This document shows positions 1 through 11,852 of a DNA stretch of 64,000 bases, one piece after another; position 1 is the stretch's first letter; the number at the start of each line of letters is the position of its first letter. Under the pieces are notes generated by a model. It saw nothing but the letters and a program-made list of their open reading frames with translations, searched no databases and had not been told where the DNA came from. The stretch comes from Chamaecyparis obtusa (taxonomy: Eukaryota; Streptophyta; Pinopsida; Cupressales; Cupressaceae). The stretch lies in NCBI GenBank assembly GCA_027943335.1, contig BSBK01003256.1, positions 248,001 to 312,000 of the forward strand. Direction: 5' to 3'. The position numbers were made by a program, and so were the translations under genes.

Positions 1-545
1 CCGAGCAAAGGAGTTTGTTGTGAAGGTCTGTTGTGGAGAACGAACTAGCATCGCTACCGAACTACTGTCTCCATCAATCCTATTGGAGAAGTTTGGTGTA
101 AAGATTTGGAAACTTTAAGTCAACATTAGTTGAGGTAATGTTGAGCGTCTCAATAAAGCACTCATTAGACTTTAACAGACTTTTCAAAGTGATACTACCA
201 TATCTTGTCCCTCCATCGTTTCGACCAATCGCCTCCAACTGATCATGAATGTCCTTATTTTTATGAGATGCTCCTGTAGGGACATCCTCTCACCCATCAT
301 GATTGAGAAAAGCATGCTCTTCAGAAAGAATGCATGGCTCTTATTGGATGTTTCATGTTGGTCCTTCAAATATTTCCATATTTTAGTAGTTGCCTTACTT
401 GAGGGTAGCTGAGGCAGTTGATCGTCGATGATTGACAATTTAATGAGTGCCATGGCTTTTCGATTCATTTCATTAAATTTATCCAAATCTTGACCCACTG
501 TTGTAGGATGAGTAGACTCGTCCAAAACAATTTGGTTAAGGCACT
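1..545 (-). pseudogene. Ty1/Copia gag remnant (UBN2-like), runs off the window edge
   Basis: Reading the - strand from about 540 to 184 gives 117 open residues that look like the middle of a Copia gag polyprotein: a stretch with AMALIKLSI, then KIWKYLKDQHE, then a basic and hydrophobic run containing LQEHLIKIRTFM. This order is typical of the UBN2 gag family (family knowledge). The N-terminal part is missing: an in-frame TAG lies at about 544-546, and no gag start precedes it. After the stop at 184 a second frame carries the expected continuation down to about 60 (LKSLLKSNE-like residues), so at least one frameshift is present. The protein would form the retrotransposon particle shell, but this copy cannot encode it. 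It lies next to the LTR-like repeat that starts at 603, in the same orientation, so the two may belong to one element that continues outside the window. Confidence 0.6.
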
Positions 546-602
546 AATATTCAAAAATTTCATCATCTATTGCTTCCAAGTGTTGTAATTTCCCCAGGTT
601 TC

Positions 603-2845
603 ATTGCATCAATCGCATTCATCTAAGTACTTGAAAACAAATATACTCTAAATGATGGAACAATGAAACCATGCAAGCACCAAAACACTTAAAGTAATCA
701 CTATGAAACCAATAATGAAAACTTTATTATTTTGGTAGCTCTTACCAACAATCTCAAAATTTTCTCCCTTACAAATGAGAAGTGAGCCCTTTATATAGGT
801 CTCAAATTACAATAGGTGGCCAAGATTGAAATGAAATTAATGGCCCAAATTTTGCCACCTCAACCCTAATTAGGGTTAGGGCAAGAAGAGCGAATGTACA
901 ATAAATGAGCAAGTCCACCTAGACCAATTAGAAGAAAGCCACACTCTTAGTGGGGAAGTGGTCAAAGTTGACCCATTAATGAGACAAGATTCCCACTAAG
1001 TCATTAATGCTCTATTGCCTAGAATAGCCTATGCATGATTCCGTTCCTTGATTTCAATTAATTTTTGGAGACCTTTGATTAGCTGGTGGAGATGATTGGG
1101 CACCATGTCAGCATGTTGGGTTCCATGTAGACTCACGTATTTTATAGTTGCGACATTTTGTAACAAAGATTCAACTTTGATTGCCTCTTTTGAAATTACC
1201 TCCCTTTGATCATATTCTTCCTTACATGTTCCTACTTGAGAATTCACCTTGAAATGAATTGGACTCCCTCGTCGATTATTTTGTTATTTTGGAACTTCTT
1301 CATGCGTAACTGCCTCACTGTGGTCTTGGATTTCTAGAGGAAATTCAAAATGATACATTCTTCCTTCTACATTTGTACTTTAGCTTTGATATGTGAAGTC
1401 TTGAACCTGAAATGCCTTAAAAACTGGATTGCTTGAAACTTGGATGTCTTCAACACTGGAACTAAAATTTTGGGACTTGAATATCTTCCTTGAACATCTG
1501 GAACTGGAATTCTTCCTCCCGTAGAATAAAATATTTGACATAAGAATCATGCAAGGAATTTAAATTATAACACAACTTTTCCATATTTTTCATTCTATAC
1601 ATAGAATGGATTTCAAGTTTTGATGGAAACTTCAACTTTGAAAACTTACTACAAATTTCCTGTTCTCTTTCTAATAAAATCTCTCTCTAAAAATCCTTTC
1701 ACTCTCCAAAAAATGCTTTCCCTCTCCAAAATTCTTACGCCTCTTTCTTGAATTTTTCTAATTTGTTTTAAATTCTCCTGTTTCTTTTCTAACTTCTCCA
1801 ATCCGCTTCAGAAGTACTTCTCTTCAAAATTTCATGTTTTCTTTCTCTTAATTTTTCCAAAAATTCCATTCTAGGCATTTAACTTCATCCGTACTCTTCC
1901 GTCATGGGTGTATGCTTGAATAAGGTGGAATTTGATTATTATTTTATGTAATTTTAAACATACTAATGTTTAATTAAATTCCACTATTTTGACATTTCTT
2001 TACCTCAAATTTCCCCCCACTTGGCCAATGTTTAGATCAATCTTTGCAATTTCACCTCTAGCATAAATAGGATGTCTAGAAGACTCTTGAACATTTAGAA
2101 AATTGTTTTGCCAGGGGTGATTTGCACCCAGGGTGGATATGAGCACTTGTCAAGGATTTTTTGAATACGTAGCCATTTTCATGCATTGTCTTCTCCCTTT
2201 GGTCAGTACTTAACCATTTTTTATTGTTTCAAACCTTCTTTAACTTGGGTGCATTTGAGTCCTAGCAAAGGATTTTGGAACCTTTGAGGAATTCCTTGGC
2301 ACCCCTTGACTTAAGCTCTTGGGCATAAATTGGCTATATAGGAGGATTTTAGCATTTTTGGAGAGTTCCTTGACCACCTTGGATTTGTGCCTAGGGCGCA
2401 TTTGAGCACTTGTGAAGGATTTTTTGGACACTTAACTATTTTTCAGCTTTCCTCCTTATTCTCTCTACCAACACTTAGTCATTTAACTCATTTATCCCTT
2501 CGTTCCAAACTTGGGCGTATTTTGGCCTTCATGGAGGATTTCTTCACCTAAAGGAAATTCCTTGACTCGGTCTAATTTGCCAAGTTGGGTGCATTTGGGC
2601 ATTGGTGGAGGATTTTCTTCAATTCCAGGAAATTCCTTGACTTAGTAGTATTTGCCAACTTGGGTGCATTTGGAGCTTGGTGGAGGATTTTTTTCAATTT
2701 CAAACATTTCCTTGGCTAGAGGTGATTTGCGCCCAAGGTGCATATCAGTAGTTGTCAAGGATTTTTGCAACACTTAGTCGATTTTGATCATTTTTACTCA
2801 ATTTCTGCTTTGGGTGCACTTGAGGGGGTGTCATGGAATTTTCCA
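603..2845 (-). repeat. LTR-like repeat, copy A
   Basis: Positions 603-1510 are similar, with many substitutions and small indels, to 5938-6745 in the same orientation, and the similarity resumes at about 1870. Both copies hold a TATA-like box on the - strand (reverse complement of CTTTATATAGG near 789-799), as in an LTR promoter. Both end on the right with GGAATTTTCCA, at 2835-2845 here and 8883-8893 in the other copy, which would be the LTR start read on the - strand. The left boundary near 603 is where similarity fades. No target duplication was found. An LTR assignment is inference; the repeat relationship is visible. Confidence 0.5.
2040..2830. repeat. degenerate minisatellite inside copy A
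   Basis: Loose units of roughly 70-100 bp recur, each built around TTGGGTGCATTTG, then a variant of GCACTTGTGGAGGATTTT and often AATTCCTTGAC. Good examples start near 2240, 2390, 2510, 2585 and 2655. The same kind of unit fills the matching part of copy B. No reading frame is shared between units, so this looks like non-coding LTR repeat DNA. Confidence 0.55.
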
Positions 2846-3480
2846 TAGTTACACTGTCGTTGGAGACAGGGGGACGTTTGAGCGGGGGGAGAGGTTTTCG
2901 GGACGCGGGGACAAAGGGGCCTCAATTTGGGGATGGTGGGGGGACAACCGGGGGGGTTGTATATACTATATACTATACATGGTACTTAAAATGCTAGCTA
3001 TGAAAAGATGTAAAAGACTATTAAGAAGTAAAATGCCAAATACTAAAATAGTAAAAACTTGAACATTGAACAATGAACATTTAAGTTTTCTCCGCTCTTC
3101 ACTCTTCTTATTCTTGATGTAGCAATCAATTAGAAATGAAAATGTGAAAACAAATGAAGCTTGGAGGCCTTTTGACGAAATGGAAGACCATAGATGGCCC
3201 CCACATACCCTTAGGGTTCGAATAGAACCAAAGAAACAATTGAAAATGTGATTTTTTTAAACATACTTTTTATGTAGCCGCAATAGGAGATGCCTAGGCT
3301 TATGGAGATGCTTGAGGGATGCACAGGTGTCCCCCTCAGCGTTCCGGGGATGCCAGGACGTCCCTGCGTTCCCGGTGGCGGGAGAAAAAATGGTGGCCCC
3401 ACTAGGAACACCAGAACGTTGTCCCCAAGTCCCGGGTGCTTCCCCTTTTCGGGAATGCTCGGGATTTAGGGGGTACACGT
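2844..3480. mobile_element. degraded hAT-like element, GGGGACG-rich
   Basis: Two GC-rich blocks (about 2846-2960 and 3290-3475) packed with GGGGACG, CGGGGACA, CGTCCC and TCCCCG motifs flank an AT-rich core with a short TATACTATATACTATAC run near 2957-2980. This layout matches the well-defined element at 22525-23482: a motif-rich end, an AT run, a core and a motif-rich end. The left edge reads CATAGTTAC, close to the CTATGTTACC terminus there. The right edge has no clean inverted repeat, and no convincing 8-bp target duplication was found, so the right boundary is uncertain. Confidence 0.4.
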
Positions 3481-3595
3481 AAAATTTTTCAACTTTCCTT
3501 GTTCTTCATGAAAGTAAAATAAGTTTTCACATGGGCAAGGTGATTTTGGTTCCGTAGAAGCTTTATATGATTTGAAAGTAAAGAAAGACCCTATA

Positions 3596-3945
3596 GAGTG
3601 GTGGTGGAACCCTTGAATTGCAATCATTTGCAATAAGATTGCCCTCACAAGTAGCTAGCTCTTAATCTTGTGAGAAAAATTGGAGTACTTAGAGGCTCAT
3701 TCATTAACTAAAGAGGAACCGGTTAGGGTAAAAAAAAGCAAAGAACATGGTGTACATTCAATTTGGGTCCATCAAAATGGGATCAAATTCCAGCAGATGG
3801 AGAAGTTGCTGCCCTTGTGGATGAAGAGGTTGAAGTAGATGGCCTTACTAACTTACCTCCTATTATTCTACCAACGTAGGAACCTGAGTTTGAGAATGAT
3901 GACTATTTGGAGAGCATCATTGCTAAGGACCTTGAACGATGAGCA
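3596..3945 (+). pseudogene. hAT transposase C-terminus, broken
   Basis: From 3596 the + strand reads EWWWN, and from 3669 in another frame it reads CEKNWST followed by RLIH, LKRNRLG and KKAKNMVYI, with stop codons between the blocks. This is the signature of the hAT C-terminal dimerisation domain (Dimer_Tnp_hAT), in which a Cys, an Asn-Trp-Ser/Thr block and a Lys/Arg-Asn-Arg-Leu block come in this order. A third frame, about 3780-3945, gives an acidic tail (EVEVDGL, FENDDYLES). At least two frameshifts and three stops show that it is dead. Intact versions catalyse cut-and-paste transposition in the nucleus. It lies just right of the GGGGACG-rich blocks and may be what is left of their autonomous partner. 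Confidence 0.6.
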
Positions 3946-4557
3946 AGTCATAGAAGACTAAATGCTAGATTAAGACTTCTGATTTTTGTTTGCATATCAG
4001 CTCGTTGTTTATCAAGCTTAATTCAATATATAATCACTAATTAGTTTGAAAATTTCATATGATGATTGTATGACTTTTTAATTTGTGTACTTAATCTTCA
4101 AAGTTAGTGTTTGACAACAAATTTTATCACCATTCTTGTTTTGAAAACTCAACGCCATTATATTTTCAGATTTTCTATAAAATATTAAATTATTAAAAAA
4201 TTTGACATACCTAAGTATTCTCGTTATCTATTTTGAAAAAATAGTTGTACGCATACCCGTACCTGTCTGTAAAGTACCCAAGTATGTCATGTCCCCCTTC
4301 TTGAAATAGTATTAAATAATAAACAATGATAATTTAATAAAAAAATAAAAAATAAAATAAATAGTAGTTAAGTTAAACAAAAGGTCTAAAGGCATGAATG
4401 GAAAAGTTGTCTCACTCAAATGAGAGGTATAAAGGGAGAGATGAGAACTTCATTTGAGGGAAAAGGGAAGGAGGAAGAAAGAGTTGAGCATAAGAATTAA
4501 TGAGGTATTAAGGGAAATAAAAGGGAAGAAAATAAGGAAGTGACTTTCAAAAGGTGA
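3946..4557. other. no gene seen; AT-rich transposon-derived DNA
   Basis: No supported reading frame. Around 4202-4289 the heptamers GACATAC and GTATGTC face each other around GTACCC-like motifs. This could be one end of a further decayed hAT-like element, but no target duplication was found. Purine-rich DNA follows from about 4400. Confidence 0.3.
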
Positions 4558-4765
4558 AGGGTTGTGACTCTTTGAAAGGGTTGTGATTAAGAAGGGTTGC
4601 GACTCTTTGAAAGGGTTGTAATTATGAGGGGTTGTGGCTTTGCAAAAGGGTTGTAATTATGAAGGTTGTGACTCTTCAAAAGGGTTATGATTATGAAGGG
4701 TTGCGACTCTTCGAAGGAGGGATGATTATGAAGGCTTGCGACTCTTGCCAAAAGGCAAACATGAT
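4558..4765. repeat. minisatellite of about 40-48 bp
   Basis: Four to five imperfect units built from GGGTTGTGACTCTT, then TGAAAGGGTTGTAATTATGA, repeat head to tail. Open frames on both strands here are by-products of the repetition and are not supported as genes. Confidence 0.7.
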
Positions 4766-5937
4766 GAAAAGATGTGAAGATATAAAGGAGAAGGATCAAA
4801 AGGAATGGGGGAAAAATAAGAAGAGGATAGGCAGATCTTAAATGGGATATTTGCAGATTTGAAAAGCAATAAAGACAGATTTGATAAGTGAGAGATAGGT
4901 GAAAATTAAATAAGGAGTGAAAGGGCAACAATTGTTGTCAAACAGATGTATCTTTTCTTTACCAAAGGGTGTGACTCCCTACTACACTCAAAGGATATAT
5001 TGAGGAGGAGAAGGTTTCATTTGAAGAAGAAATAAAAAAGGGGAGATCAATTGGGAGAATAGCATATAATTCTCAAAGGCAACAATGAAAAGTGATATCA
5101 ATACCTCGTAAGATAGGTATGTCATGCAGTGGTATGGACCATGCTACATCATACAAAGGCAATAGATAAGACCTACGGTGGAATGGGCATGCGTTACATC
5201 ATACAAAGTCACTATTTGTGAAGGATAGTCCATATGGGGGATGGACAATAATTGCAATAAGGGGGAACAATGAGGCCTCACTAGGTACGCCAACCCCATG
5301 AAGCATGGGGCCAAGGTGGACAATGTTTCCGCTCTTGGGCCTATTGATGGGTGTTTTATGACCGCCCCAACAACAAAAATAAAATACCAAGGTATCATAT
5401 CCTCTCTTGGGCAAAATCATGTGTATGCTAAGATTCTTTATGTCAGTTCTTGATTGTGGATAAGCTCAATGGTTGATGTGATACGTTGGTATCATGAGGG
5501 GACTTACATTATTTCCTCATCATGAGGGGACTTACATTATTTCCTCAATTCGACTTCAAATGCTACTCTTTATGGAAACTTTCAAATGATATGGCAATGA
5601 AAGTACCTTTTTTGGGTTTTTCACGATATATGTAGAAAGCAAATGATATAGGGCTTAGGAGTTCTACTTTAATCCTAAGAACTTGAAAGATGCATATTGC
5701 TACAATGAAATTTACCAAACTTTGCTTCGCCAAATTCAACTACACAAAGCTAGTGCAATCTTCAAGGTTTGTGCAAATAATTTTCATATCACAATGAACA
5801 CCATCATAATGAACAATGTGCATCAACGATAGAAGTAAAGCATCCACATAAAATCTCAAACCAACCTTACACTGCGCTTAGGAATCACCTAAGAACAAAA
5901 TGTGTGAGCAGATGATCTCACCATAACAATACTATCA
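4766..5937. other. no gene seen between repeat copies A and B
   Basis: Mixed AT-rich sequence. The only structure seen is two short repeated phrases ending TACATCATACAAAG near 5140 and 5195, and the 28-bp duplication listed separately. Confidence 0.4.
5491..5546. repeat. perfect 28-bp tandem duplication
   Basis: The 28-base phrase that begins ATCATGAGGGGACTTACATT occurs twice back to back, at 5491-5518 and 5519-5546, without a mismatch. It looks like a recent slippage or duplication event in non-coding DNA. Confidence 0.9.
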
Positions 5938-8893
5938 ATCACATTCATCTAAGTACTTGAAAACAAATCTACTCTAAATGAGGGAACAATGAAATGCAAG
6001 CTCCAAAACACTTCAAGTAATCACCATGAAACCAACAATGAAAAGTTTATTATCTTGGCAGCCCTTAAGAAACAATCTCAAAATTTGCTCCTTTGGAAAT
6101 GAGAAGTGAGCCCTTTATATATGTGTCAATTTACAATGGGTGGCTTGAAATGAAACCAATGGCCCAAATTTTGCCATGTCAGCCTTGATTAGGTTTAGGG
6201 CAAGAAGAGAGAATCTACAGTTAATGAGCACGTCTACATGGACCAATCAAAAGAAGGGTGTCCACTTAGTGGGAGAGTAGTCTAGTTTGACCCATAATGA
6301 GGCAAGATGTCCACTAAGCATTAAATGGTTGCCTGCCTTGAATAGATTATTCTCGATTCCCTTCCTTAAATGCAATGAGATTTGAGTTGGAGACCTTTGA
6401 TTAGCTAGTGGAGATGACTGGGTGCCATGTCAACATACTAGGTGCAATGTAGGCTTGGGTCTTTTCTAATTGCATCATTTTGCAACCCATATCCAACTTT
6501 GATTACTTTTGAAATTATCACCCTTTGATCATTTCCTTCCTTCGATGCACTTCCTTGGGAATTCATCTTCTTGAAATAGATTGGACCTTTTGACTTTTGA
6601 TCTTGGGATTCCAGAGGAAATTTAAGATGTACTTGAACTTTGATCTTTGAAGTCCTGATCCTTGAATGCCTTGAACTGGATCACTTGAAACTTGGATGTC
6701 TTCAACACTGGAATTGGTTCTAGGACTTGAATGCCTTCCTTGAACATCTGGAACTGGAATCTTCCTCCTGCAAAATAAAATAATTGACATAAGAATCATT
6801 CAAGGAATTTAAAATATAACATAAAAACTCTTTCATATTTTCTCTCACTGAAAATCTTCTCTAAAATTTTTTTCTTTCTGATTTCCAATCCAGTTTAGAA
6901 TTACTTCACTTTCGAATTTTTCTCTAACTTTTCTCTCTCGATGCAAATGCACCTCTTCTTTCTTAAAAGCTCAAGGCCTCTCTCTTGAAACTCTTTCTCC
7001 CTCTTCAAAATTCTCGTGCCTTCTTTCTCTCTCTAAAACCTCTCTTCAAAATTGTTGCGTCTTCTTTCTCTCTCTTCAAAATCTTTGCGCCTTCTTCGCT
7101 CTCAAAATTCCATTCTAGGCACATACTTGAAGAGGGTGGAATTTCTTTTCAGTTAGGCATATTTTAAAATATTCCAATGTTCTAGTAATTAAATGTTGGA
7201 TGTCATTTCCAATATTTAACTAAATTCTATGTGTTTCTAATATTTCCTTGATTTTCCATACTTGATCAATTTCAAATCCATTTTTCGCGATTTCTTCCAT
7301 GGTGTTAATTGTACATGGATATAAATGGGATGTCTTAGACATCCCATTTACACCCAAAGTGATTTTTGCAATATCACTTTGGGTGTAAATGGCATGTCTA
7401 CGAGAATTTTGAATTCTTCTCCTTGGACATGAATTAGACAAGGTGGTGGAATTTCAAGCCCATGAAAATTTTGATATTTCTGAAGTCTTATTAGATCACA
7501 ATCTTCAGTGCATATTGATTATGGGTGGGGATTTCAAAATATTTCGTCCAATTATATTCCTTGCTTTCAAGTCTTCCCTTGGGTGCAAATTTAGACATAG
7601 GCGTGGATACTTAACCCATTTTAAATCCATCGTCACAATATTATCTTAGGTGTACTTGGGATAAAAGAATTTTATATTTCAAAATCAATTCCTTGCTCAC
7701 ATATAGTTTGCGTGAGCGCATATTTACCTTTGCATTGGATTTTATAAACCTTTTAAAAATTTCCTGTGCATAGTATTTTAGTGCTCAAAGCATATATTAT
7801 ATGGAATGGAGGACTTTTCATTTGCAATTTTTTTCCTTGACATATGCTTTTCAATGTTTGGAGCGCATATCAGAAGGGCCATCAAACTCTTTTTGTAGAC
7901 ATTCCTTGACGTCTGTGTTCTTGTGCTCAGAGCACATATGAGAGATAGCTGAGGATTTTAATATTTGAAGAAAAATCCCTGGCATAGTGGAGACTATGCT
8001 CATAAGCGCATTTAATACCTTGTCTTGGATTTTTAAGTCATTCAAACATTTTCTTGGCACTTATGTCTAAGTGTTTAGGAATGCATTCTAGGCATGACAA
8101 AGGATTTTGTTCGCACTTTCAAATTTTCTTGATGTTCGTGTTTGAGCGCCCATGGACACATTTGAGGTGGGAAGATGGATTCTTCTGCTTTGGGTGTGCT
8201 CGAGACTCACAGAGGGATTTTTAGACCTTTGAAACAAATTCTTGCCGTATCTGGATTTGTATTCATGTGTGTGGTTGAGGCCTACCATGAGTTTTTAAAT
8301 TTTAGGCATTTTCTATGACCGTGGAGAACCAACATGGTGGAGGATTTTTGATGTTTGGAAAGAGTTCTTTAGTACTTGTATTTGAGGTAGATTTTTGTCA
8401 TTCAAAACAATTCCTTTGGTTTTAGTGATAAATTCTTGGACCCTATTTAATTCCTTGTCGTTGAGCATGAATTAGATACATGGCATACACTTTAAGCCGT
8501 GAAGCAGATTTCTATTCTTTGTAACACAATCTTTGATTCCTTGTGCTTAGCGTTGCTGGGCAAATTGGGGAATTTTTGTAACTCGGGAAAATTCCACACC
8601 CTTGAGTACACTTATGATGGAGGAATTCTCTTTTACTTAACCATTTTTTCAGCTTTCCCTTGTGTACTTTGGTTGACACTTAGTCAATTTCACATTTTTG
8701 CTTGATTTCCATTTTTCAAATTTTCCTTGTTCGCCATTGATTTGCGCTCTATAACGCATTTGGAGACTGTTGGGGAATTTTCCTTAGCTAGGTGTGATTT
8801 GCACCCAGGGCACATATGAGCACTTGTTAAATTGCCTGCTTCTGCTCATCTTCCTCCTTAGGCACATATTGGACAAGGTGAGGGAATTTTCCA
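5938..8893 (-). repeat. LTR-like repeat, copy B
   Basis: This copy is similar to copy A at 603-2845 in the same orientation, most clearly at 5938-6745. It has the same TATA-like region (CCCTTTATAT at 6111-6120) and the same GGAATTTTCCA right edge at 8883-8893. It is longer than copy A because its degenerate repeat region (about 7290-8880) is larger. Units resemble those of copy A: a GTGCATTTG or GCGCATATG core followed by a GAGGATTTTT block. If A and B were the two LTRs of one - strand element, the 3.1 kb between them would be its interior. However, no flanking duplication links them, and the gag piece lies outside copy A, so two separate insertions are equally possible. Confidence 0.5.
7323..7398. 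repeat. three-arm inverted repeat (alternative hairpins)
   Basis: Arm 2 (7338-7363) is complementary to arm 3 (7373-7398) over 25 of 26 bases with a 9-base loop. The first 12 bases of arm 2 are also perfectly complementary to arm 1 (7323-7334) with a 3-base TTA loop. The two hairpins cannot form at once. This lies in the upstream (U3-like) part of copy B. No role is known; it could be a by-product of local inverted duplication. Confidence 0.8.
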
Positions 8894-10747
8894 TACATCT
8901 TAACTTCATCCATACATGCTAAGGTAAATCAGGTATGCTGCTTACATGCTAAAGTACACAGTGTGTAGAGGTTCTCTCATAGAACAAGCATAAGGGAGGC
9001 ATAGTTCTTATGTTATCATAGCTGTAACTAAGACAAAATCTGTAATACATACCAGATTATGTCATTTGTCCAACACAAGCCAAAGTTGTCAGTATAAAAA
9101 AGTACTTCCTTCATATTCATAAGCAATCATAATGTTTCTATCACAAGCCAAGTGTTATGAACCAGCCAATATGTAAATGCTAAACCATGCAAATCTATAT
9201 GTTGCTAATGATCTAGCTAATGATCCAAAAAGCCATGTAAGAGGGATAGGAAAGTGAGCCTTTAATAAACTCCCCCTTAAGCTTAGATTCCATCTAGAAC
9301 TAGCCAGGGCAATTCTATCAAGAATGCAACATGAGACTTCAGCTAATATACAGAAATGCCAATATGCAGTAACAGCAATCAGCTGTGTATGATCTTCTAT
9401 AACGGTGTAAAGTATAACCTATGCCTGGGCAGAGCATGCATTTTACAATGTCAGGTCTACTGCTACAAGATAATCATCTAAGCAGATATAGCTAATTCAA
9501 TCAATTATGAAGGATCATGTCCTTTTCAAACATCTCAGCTCTGACAATTTGTTGTGCCAATTTGTTAGTATTTTCAAATTTTCAAAAGGAGTACATCAAT
9601 CTAGCAAAACTAGGCATAGGATATACCATAAGAAATCACAGGAGAGGAAAGATAGTACCTGGAAATGATGCTTTTGTTTTCTCAATGATTTGCTGAGGAT
9701 CCCCGATCCACAAAGCAAATCCTTTCATCAATGATCTGTACTATGAGCTTCAATAATAATTCATCAGAAATATATCGCTATATATATTTCTGATAAGTAT
9801 TGACGCCATATCAGAGATCTACCATCACAATCTGTGTGATCTGCTGAACAAAATATACAGGCCTCCAACCAATATAAATTTTCTAGGATCTGATGAAATT
9901 GTTCAAACAATTCTGAAATAAAAACTCCCAATGAAGAAAGGACACAAAAGCAAAATATCAAGCCCTAGCCTGGCCGTACAGCCATAGTGTTCACCAACTA
10001 CTACCCAGCTTGGATGTATAGCAGGAAAAAGGCAGAAATCAGAAAACTGGACTTCTAAAATTGGGCCAATTCATAGCCTGCAATCTGCGGGGGTATAGAT
10101 CAGTCATAAGGAAAACATATCAATCACTCCCAGCCGTATAAGCATATGCTCAAAATCCTCATCTTTACCACTGGATGGCAGAGCTAGCAATTGTTGTATA
10201 AATTGGAACCAGATAGTTGTCTACGCAGTTTCAAAGAAAAGTTTGTAGTTTAACTCAAACTTATTGGAGTCACCATGTTCTCGAATTCAGTAGAACCTTG
10301 CACCCGCTTTGCTAACTCTTAATGACGACAGAAATATAGTTTAACAGCCCAGTTTGTCCAAGTCAATCCTTATGCAGAGTGCTGGAAAAATAAACAGTTC
10401 CCATAAATTGAATTGTAACGTCACTTGTTTGGCATCATATGATAACTCCAGATCAATCTACAAACCTCCGTTAGTTTCGTCGCCAAACACTCAAAACATA
10501 GTTCGCATATGCTCAAGGATTTTCACTACAACATAGACAAGGAACAGTGCTGGAAGATAGATGGATTTTCAATTGCTTCAGATCTATCTTAGACCAGTTC
10601 AGACCTCATAACAGTCCTGTCAGTGGTTTAGCAGTATCAGCCTACAAAGAAATTGGATCTCTGCACATTGAATGTCTCATGCACATTGTTTCTAGCGCAA
10701 ATCACTATCGACTTATTCCAATCTGAATATGATCTTTGATTCAACTT
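8894..10747 (-). other. interior of a - strand LTR element without recognisable proteins
   Basis: This lies inside a primer-binding site at 10748-10760 on the - strand, so it should be retroelement interior. No gag, protease, reverse transcriptase or integrase motif was seen in any frame. A polypurine-like run (- strand CTTAAGGGGGAG, plus coordinates 9269-9280) could be the 3' polypurine tract, but no matching LTR follows it. Either the element is non-autonomous and truncated, or unrelated DNA has replaced its end. Confidence 0.4.
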
Positions 10748-10760
10748 GGCTCTGATACCA
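10748..10760 (-). promoter_or_regulatory. primer-binding site for initiator Met tRNA
   Basis: Reading the - strand directly after the LTR gives TGGTATCAGAGCC, the complement of the 3' end of plant initiator Met tRNA, which primes minus-strand synthesis in most plant Copia and many Gypsy elements. Confidence 0.85.
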
Positions 10761-11229
10761 TGTTGTTATATTCAGATTGATCAAGAGAGACTAACAATCC
10801 TAGAGATGTCCTAGAAATGAAACAATGTAAGCTGGAAGGAATGTACCCGATATACACTTGATATGTTCTGCCTTGATGTAATAGCAGGTTCGGAATCAGT
10901 CCTAGCCTCCTGTGCTTCAATCTGCTGTGTCTTGCCTCTATGATGCTGCTCCTAACTGAGATCAAATTCGCTCCAAAGTGCAAAGATACTTTCGCATGTA
11001 TCAGACCTTAATAGCAGAGATAATGTTATGTTTTTGATTGTCTCTTGCTTTCAAGTCTTCTCCAATATATAAGCGCATATCAAATCCAAGGGGAGGGCCG
11101 ACCTCAGTCTCAAGACAAATAATAATCACTTGATTAGTGTGGGCCGACTAGTCATAGATTGGGGTACGAATTAATAATTAATTCGGCAGTCTTTGTTTGA
11201 TCAGAGCCGACAGGCTACACATGATAACA
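10761..11229 (-). mobile_element. 5' LTR of a Copia-like element, 469 bp
   Basis: On the - strand the segment begins TGTTATCATG and ends TATAACAACA immediately before the primer-binding site, as expected of a 5' LTR. It contains GCCTGTCGGCT followed by TGATCAAAC near its start, which is shared with the solo LTR at 41797-42652, so the two are one family. It sits beside (11230-11325) a fragment of the older repeat also present at 23804-23885. Confidence 0.75.
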
Positions 11230-11335
11230 AAATTAAAGGGTCAAAATAATTTTCTAAATAAAAATTAGCTATGAAGAGGAAAGATCTTAACTGGATGACC
11301 ATTATAGAAACATTACATAATTGTTGTAACGTGCA
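11230..11335 (-). repeat. fragment of an older LTR also found at 23804-23885
   Basis: The - strand from about 11322 to 11240 matches the + strand at 23804-23885, including TTATGTAATGTTTCTATAAT and TTTTTATTTAGAA. The two pieces are in opposite orientation. In both places a younger LTR element has inserted next to it. Confidence 0.7.
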
Positions 11336-11852
11336 AATACTGCAATTGGTCGAGCTTCTGCTGCAATTTGTAGATCTCTTACCATGTTTTGTTTTTACAT
11401 TGCGATTTTGAAAGTTTTTTGCCTTTTTTAGTAGAGAAGTTGTGTTTTCTTTCTTGTGCTAGAGGATTTTCCATGACCATAATTTTTTTTTGCACCTCTT
11501 TCATGGTTTGTTACAAAAGGGTGTGCAGTGGAAGAGGAAGATATAATTGTAAGTTGTAATGATGTATTTACTTTTAGTTTTACAGAACTTGTTTACTATT
11601 TTGCTTCCAGCCATCAGTATTCCTCATGAGAATGCGATTTTGTACCCACTTTGCGTTTAAATATATCTAGACCCAGCTTGTTTCTTTTGTATTTTCATTA
11701 ATTGACTCATTGGATGCATCTTCTCATTGAATTTTGCAAAAAAAATGCATTTCAAATTAAATTTAAGCAGTTTTTTCCAAGTTTTTTCCGAAAACATTTC
11801 AAGCTTTTCCTAAATTTTTTGTTCAAGTCTTGGCAAGTTTTTGCCAAGTTCG

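Noticed and set aside
4587..4931. Overlapping open frames on both strands
   Set aside because: They are products of the 40-48 bp minisatellite.
603..8893. A single element with A and B as its two LTRs
   Set aside because: Divergence is high, no target duplication links the outer edges, and the gag piece lies outside the pair, so this is not shown.
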